Assembly (NCBI GenBank): GCA_026992075.1
Contig: JALXAM010000002.1
Coordinates: 25,996-89,995, forward strand
Length of the DNA: 64,000 nt
Origin: Sedimenticola sp.
Lineage (GTDB): Bacteria; Pseudomonadota; Gammaproteobacteria; Chromatiales; Chromatiaceae
Direction: 5' to 3'
Shown here: positions 60,406 through 64,000 of the stretch, in pieces
Position numbering within the stretch: the stretch's first letter is position 1
Layout: each line of letters opens with the position of its first letter
Position numbers and translations under genes: made by a program
Notes under the pieces: generated by a model
Seen by the model: only the letters and a program-made list of their open reading frames with translations
The model's database searches: none
Told to the model about the DNA's origin: nothing

Positions 60406-62202
60406 CTAAAGGCCGATCTTCTTGTAGATGACACGGCCTTCCTTCACCGTGGCCAGGACTTCGTTGTCCCTGATCTCGGAGACTTTCTGCTTGAGCGGGT
60501 TGTGCTTGAGCACGACGAAGTCCGCCAGCATGCCTTCCTTGATCCTGCCTTTGCGGTTCTCTTCGAACACCTGCCAGGCAGGGCCAGTGGTGAGGGCCTG
60601 CAGGGCAGTGTAGGCATCCACCCGCTGATCGGGGCCGATAACGACGCCGCTGCGGGATTCCCGCGCCATGGCGGACCAGATTACCCAAAAGGGATTCAGA
60701 GGCGTGACGTTGAAGTCCGTGTGATTGGACACCACCAGCCCCGCATCCTTGGCTGCCTTCAAGGGTGAAATGAAGAACGCCGCCTCCTTGCCGATGTTCC
60801 TGATGTGTACATCGCCCCAATAATAGGTGTGCAAAGTGAAGTAGGACGGTGTCAGCCCCAGCTCGATATACTTGGGCAGGTGTTCGGGACGCTGGAACTG
60901 GGAATGCACGATCACGGTGCGCCGGTCATCCTTGGCGCTGATTCCGGCATGTTCGATGGTCTTGATCATCATGTCGATGGCACCGTCGCCATTGGCATGG
61001 ACATGCAGGGGAATGTTCGCATCGAACAGTTTCCTGGTGATGGCGTCCAGTTCTTCCTGGCTGATGGAGGATTCGCCTTTCCAGTCCTTCTGCCCGGCGG
61101 GGCCACCGCCATGATAGGGGTGAGAGACCAGTGCGGTCTTGCCCTGGGGGGAGCCGTCGATGGTGATCTTGGCAGCCTGGATCTTGAAGTGGTTCCTGTA
61201 GGAACCGAACCGGTATTTCGGGTTCCCGAACCATTTGTCCATCTCGGTGAACCCTGGCAGGGCCAGGACATCCAGGAACAGACGTTCCTGTTCCGCCGCT
61301 TTCATCAGGAAATCCAAGTCCTCCGCATGGGAGTAACCTTCGATGGCCTGTGTATAGCCATTGCTGGCGTACATCATCTGTGCCGGCTTGGTCAGGTCCA
61401 GCATCTCTTCCTCGCTGGGCTGGGGCAGCCTGGCGAAGACCGGGATATAGGCCATCTCCATCAGCAGGCCGGCGGGCTCGTTGCTGCCGGGCATGCGGGC
61501 GATCACGCCACCCTCCGGCGTTTTCGTGTTGGCGTCGATGCCTGCCCATTCGAGCGCCCGGGAATTGAGTACCGCACCATGCATGGAGACATGAATCAGC
61601 ATGACCTTGCGCTTGGGGAAAGCGGCATCGAGATCCACCTTGGTGATATGACGTTTTTCCTCGATGAGGTCCTGGTCGTATCCCCAGCCGATGATCCAGC
61701 CATCTTCGGGAATGAGCTTTTCCTTCTCGAAGGCCTTCAGCTTCTCGATGATCTGGGGAATGTTGGTGGCCGTGCCCACTGGAGGCGCCGCCACGTTGAC
61801 TTGGTTTACCATGCGCACTGCAGACATGAAATGGCTGTGCGGATCCAGGAAACCGGGAAGCATGGTGCTGCCCTTCAGGTCGATGAGGCGCACCTTCTTC
61901 CCGTACTTCTTCAACGCCTCCGCCTTGGTGCCGACGAAATCGATCTTGCCATCCTTCTGCGCCACGGCTTCCACGTACTGGGGCGTATCACCATCCATGG
62001 TGATGATGTCACCGTTGTAGTAGACCACCACCGGTTGCCGTGGAGGTGGTACATCGACCCGTTCGATCAGCCCGGCACCGGGAATATAGATCTCTTTTTC
62101 CAGGGCCTGTGTGGCTCCAATGGAAAAACACAGCATCAATGCCGCCCATGCGAACCTGTTCATCCTGCGCATCATCCTTCTCCTGTGTGGTGTTGAGGTC
62201 AC
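60406..62202 (-). CDS. Amidohydrolase (YtcJ-like), exported
   Basis: Signal peptide; GSTMLPGFLDPHSHFM, HVHANGDGAIDMMI, SNHTDFNVTPLNPFW. Confidence 0.9.
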   Translation of the reverse strand: MTSTPHRRRMMRRMNRFAWAALMLCFSIGATQALEKEIYIPGAGLIERVDVPPPRQPVVVYYNGDIITMDGDTPQYVEAVAQKDGKIDFVGTKAEALKKYGKKVRLIDLKGSTMLPGFLDPHSHFMSAVRMVNQVNVAAPPVGTATNIPQIIEKLKAFEKEKLIPEDGWIIGWGYDQDLIEEKRHITKVDLDAAFPKRKVMLIHVSMHGAVLNSRALEWAGIDANTKTPEGGVIARMPGSNEPAGLLMEMAYIPVFARLPQPSEEEMLDLTKPAQMMYASNGYTQAIEGYSHAEDLDFLMKAAEQERLFLDVLALPGFTEMDKWFGNPKYRFGSYRNHFKIQAAKITIDGSPQGKTALVSHPYHGGGPAGQKDWKGESSISQEELDAITRKLFDANIPLHVHANGDGAIDMMIKTIEHAGISAKDDRRTVIVHSQFQRPEHLPKYIELGLTPSYFTLHTYYWGDVHIRNIGKEAAFFISPLKAAKDAGLVVSNHTDFNVTPLNPFWVIWSAMARESRSGVVIGPDQRVDAYTALQALTTGPAWQVFEENRKGRIKEGMLADFVVLKHNPLKQKVSEIRDNEVLATVKEGRVIYKKIGL

Positions 62203-62486
62203 TGCTCGTTCCCGCAGTAATCGTCGAAGGCCTCTCTGGTGTTTTCGAAGCCCTTGTTCCTGGCCAGCTCCCAGGGCCGTTCACACTGCTTGGTTCTGGC
62301 GCACCAGCGGTAACCGGCAGAGTGGATACAATCGTGTTCGTCCCGGTCCGCTCCCGTCTTTTCGGGTTTGTTCATGATCACTTTCTCTTGGTAGGGGAGA
62401 TCCGCGGCGGCTGCCGCATGGTGTGAGGACACCATGAGTGCCGAAACCATTCCAGTCATCAGAATCGTGCACAATGATCCCCTCAT
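62199..62486 (-). CDS. Small secreted Cys-containing hypothetical protein
   Basis: Signal peptide; DEHDCIHSAGYRWCARTKQCERPWELARNKGF..FDDYC; overlaps the amidohydrolase start. Confidence 0.75.
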   Translation of the reverse strand: MRGSLCTILMTGMVSALMVSSHHAAAAADLPYQEKVIMNKPEKTGADRDEHDCIHSAGYRWCARTKQCERPWELARNKGFENTREAFDDYCGNEQ

Positions 62487-62630
62487 CACTCGCTCCTTCG
62501 TGTCGAAATGAAATTTTGCGACCACAGTACGCCTGGTACTCGCCAAATACCAGCCTTGGTTGCCAGTTTTTCATCAACTGGCCGTTCGAGGCTGAAAGGG
62601 CTATCGGGCTCGGTCGTCAAGGACGGGGGC

Positions 62631-63143
62631 TCACTCAATGGGCTGCAGCGGCCTTCCGCATTGCCGGCAATGGTAGGTTGCGGCGCCCCGCAGAACCCGG
62701 TTGTGGCGGGTGGCGGATAGTTCGTGTTCGCGGCAGCCACAGCGGTAGCGGAAACGACGCTGTCGGCGCTGAGGAATGAAGTCCATGTCGAAATCGTGGC
62801 AGCGGCGGGGATCCAGGCCGAAGCTGCGCATCACCGCCTGCCACTCGGGGCCGTGGGGCCTCACCCGGACACCGGGATAGAGCCGGAAAACCACATGGTG
62901 CGCCACTTCGTGCCCCGGTGTTTGCCGGCAGTAAGCCTCGAACTGAGCGGCCGCCATGTCGGCATTGAAACGGATGCAGGGCTTGGGGTGGCTGCAATAT
63001 TGCCCGGCGGAGCGGCCACGCAGGTCGAAACGAACCTCCAGGGGCTCGAAGGGCAGCTGCCAGTGGTGCTCGGCTTCCCGCAGCCAGTGCTCCACCAGCG
63101 ACACCAGCCGCCGTTGCTGCTGGTGTGAAAGCGCGCAGCGCAA
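62631..63143 (-). CDS. SprT family zinc-dependent metalloprotease
   Basis: TPGHEVAHHVVF (HExxH), C-terminal CGCREHELSATRHNRVLRG..YHCRQCGRPL zinc ribbon. Confidence 0.92.
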   Translation of the reverse strand: MRCALSHQQQRRLVSLVEHWLREAEHHWQLPFEPLEVRFDLRGRSAGQYCSHPKPCIRFNADMAAAQFEAYCRQTPGHEVAHHVVFRLYPGVRVRPHGPEWQAVMRSFGLDPRRCHDFDMDFIPQRRQRRFRYRCGCREHELSATRHNRVLRGAATYHCRQCGRPLQPIE

Positions 63144-63150
63144 TGGAGGA

Positions 63151-63576
63151 TCAGGCTGAAGCGGCTGCCTGGCGGGCCTGTTCCTTCATTTTTTCCACCA
63201 GGGCGTAGATGCCGAAATGGCGGTTGGGGGAGAGATTCTCCGCCAGCTTGAGGCGGTGGAAGAACTCGTCCAGATCCATCTGCTCGATCTCTTCCAGGGT
63301 GCGACCATCGAGAATGGCGATCACCAGCGCCAGCACCCCCTTGATGATGGAAGTGTCGCAGTCACCATAAAAGTGGATGCGGTTGGGATCCTCGGCGTCC
63401 AGGTAGGCCTTCACCCAGACCTGGCTCATACAACCCTTGACCTTGTTCTCCTCGGTCTTGTACTCCTCGGGCATGGGGGGCAGTTTCTCGCCCAGCTCCA
63501 CCAGATACTGGTAGCGCTGCTCCCAGTCGCCCAGGATGTCGAAGATCTCGACGACCTCATCCAGATTCATGCTCAT
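63151..63576 (-). CDS. sufE: SufE family Fe-S cluster assembly protein
   Basis: EIFDILGDWEQRYQYLVELGEKLPPMPEEYKTEENKVKGCMSQVWV. Confidence 0.95.
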   Translation of the reverse strand: MSMNLDEVVEIFDILGDWEQRYQYLVELGEKLPPMPEEYKTEENKVKGCMSQVWVKAYLDAEDPNRIHFYGDCDTSIIKGVLALVIAILDGRTLEEIEQMDLDEFFHRLKLAENLSPNRHFGIYALVEKMKEQARQAAASA

Positions 63577-63899
63577 ACGTTGAAGGACTCTCCGCAGCCA
63601 CAGGTCTCTTTGACATTGGGATTGTGGAACTCGAATCCCTGGTTGAGCAGGTTGGTGGTGACGAAGTCCACCTCCAATCCTTCCAGCATGGGCAGGCTGT
63701 CGCGGTCCACCACGATCTTGATGCCACGGGATTCGAAGACCTCGTCATTGTCGGTGATTTCGGTGGCGTAATCCACCACGTAGGAGAAGCCGGTGCAACC
63801 GGCCTTTTTCGTCCCCAGCCGGAAGCCCAGCGCCTCCGGCTTCTTGGACAGCTCTTTCGAGATGTGTTTTGCTGCGCTTTCGGTGAGTTGGATGCTCAT
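63573..63899 (-). CDS. A-type Fe-S carrier (IscA/SufA/ErpA-like)
   Basis: MSIQLTESAAKHISKEL...KKAGCTGFSYVVDYA...NVKETCGCGESFNV (Cys, CxC pattern). Confidence 0.94.
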   Translation of the reverse strand: MSIQLTESAAKHISKELSKKPEALGFRLGTKKAGCTGFSYVVDYATEITDNDEVFESRGIKIVVDRDSLPMLEGLEVDFVTTNLLNQGFEFHNPNVKETCGCGESFNV

Positions 63900-63922
63900 T
63901 TTGGACTCCGTTGTTTTGATCC

Positions 63923-64000
63923 CCTCACCCCAACCCTCTCCCGGAGGGAGAGGGGGAGGGCAGGGTTTTGATCCCTTCATTCCGGCTCTTTCCCGAGGGG
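63923..64000. repeat. Intergenic repeat (CCCTCACCCCAACCCTCTCCCGGAGGGAGAGGGGG family), truncated by window end
   Basis: ccctctcccggagggagaggg hairpin followed by a second cccgagggg motif. Confidence 0.6.

Noticed and set aside
60805-62196. 463-aa + strand ORF
   Set aside because: Shadow of the amidohydrolase gene

Overview
The window is a GC-rich, densely coding bacterial chromosome segment. Gene content points to a gammaproteobacterium, possibly a sulfur-oxidiser or Chromatiales-like lineage; this is inferred from gene content only. Most genes are recognisable housekeeping loci: purEK; a split biotin-dependent carboxylase (biotin carboxylase plus OadA/PycB) flanking SulP and ClC transporters; ffs (4.5S SRP RNA)-dnaX-ybaB-recR-HIT; dapE/dapD/dapC; a MoxR-DUF58-BatABCD operon; lpxH; ppiB/ppiA; cysS; zwf-pgl; SprT; sufE; and an A-type Fe-S carrier. 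Accessory content includes a MotA/TolQ-like plus MotB/ExbD-like stator pair with a long coiled coil; a substrate-binding lipoprotein, giant PAS/GAF histidine kinase, REC and REC-GGDEF-EAL signalling operon; and a TonB receptor followed by an unusual BNR-repeat PepSY-TM-like protein and a two-component system. Several non-coding palindromic elements are present: a ~160-bp symmetric MITE-like palindrome, three REP/BIME pairs, an 86-nt cruciform and perfect or near-perfect inverted repeats in promoter regions. I also see an unlisted decayed SprT C-terminal fragment and a probable IS3-family transposase fragment. I found no CRISPR array, tRNA, rRNA operon, prophage or complete known defence island. 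Family assignments come from recognising motifs in the translated ORFs. No searches or folding programs were run.
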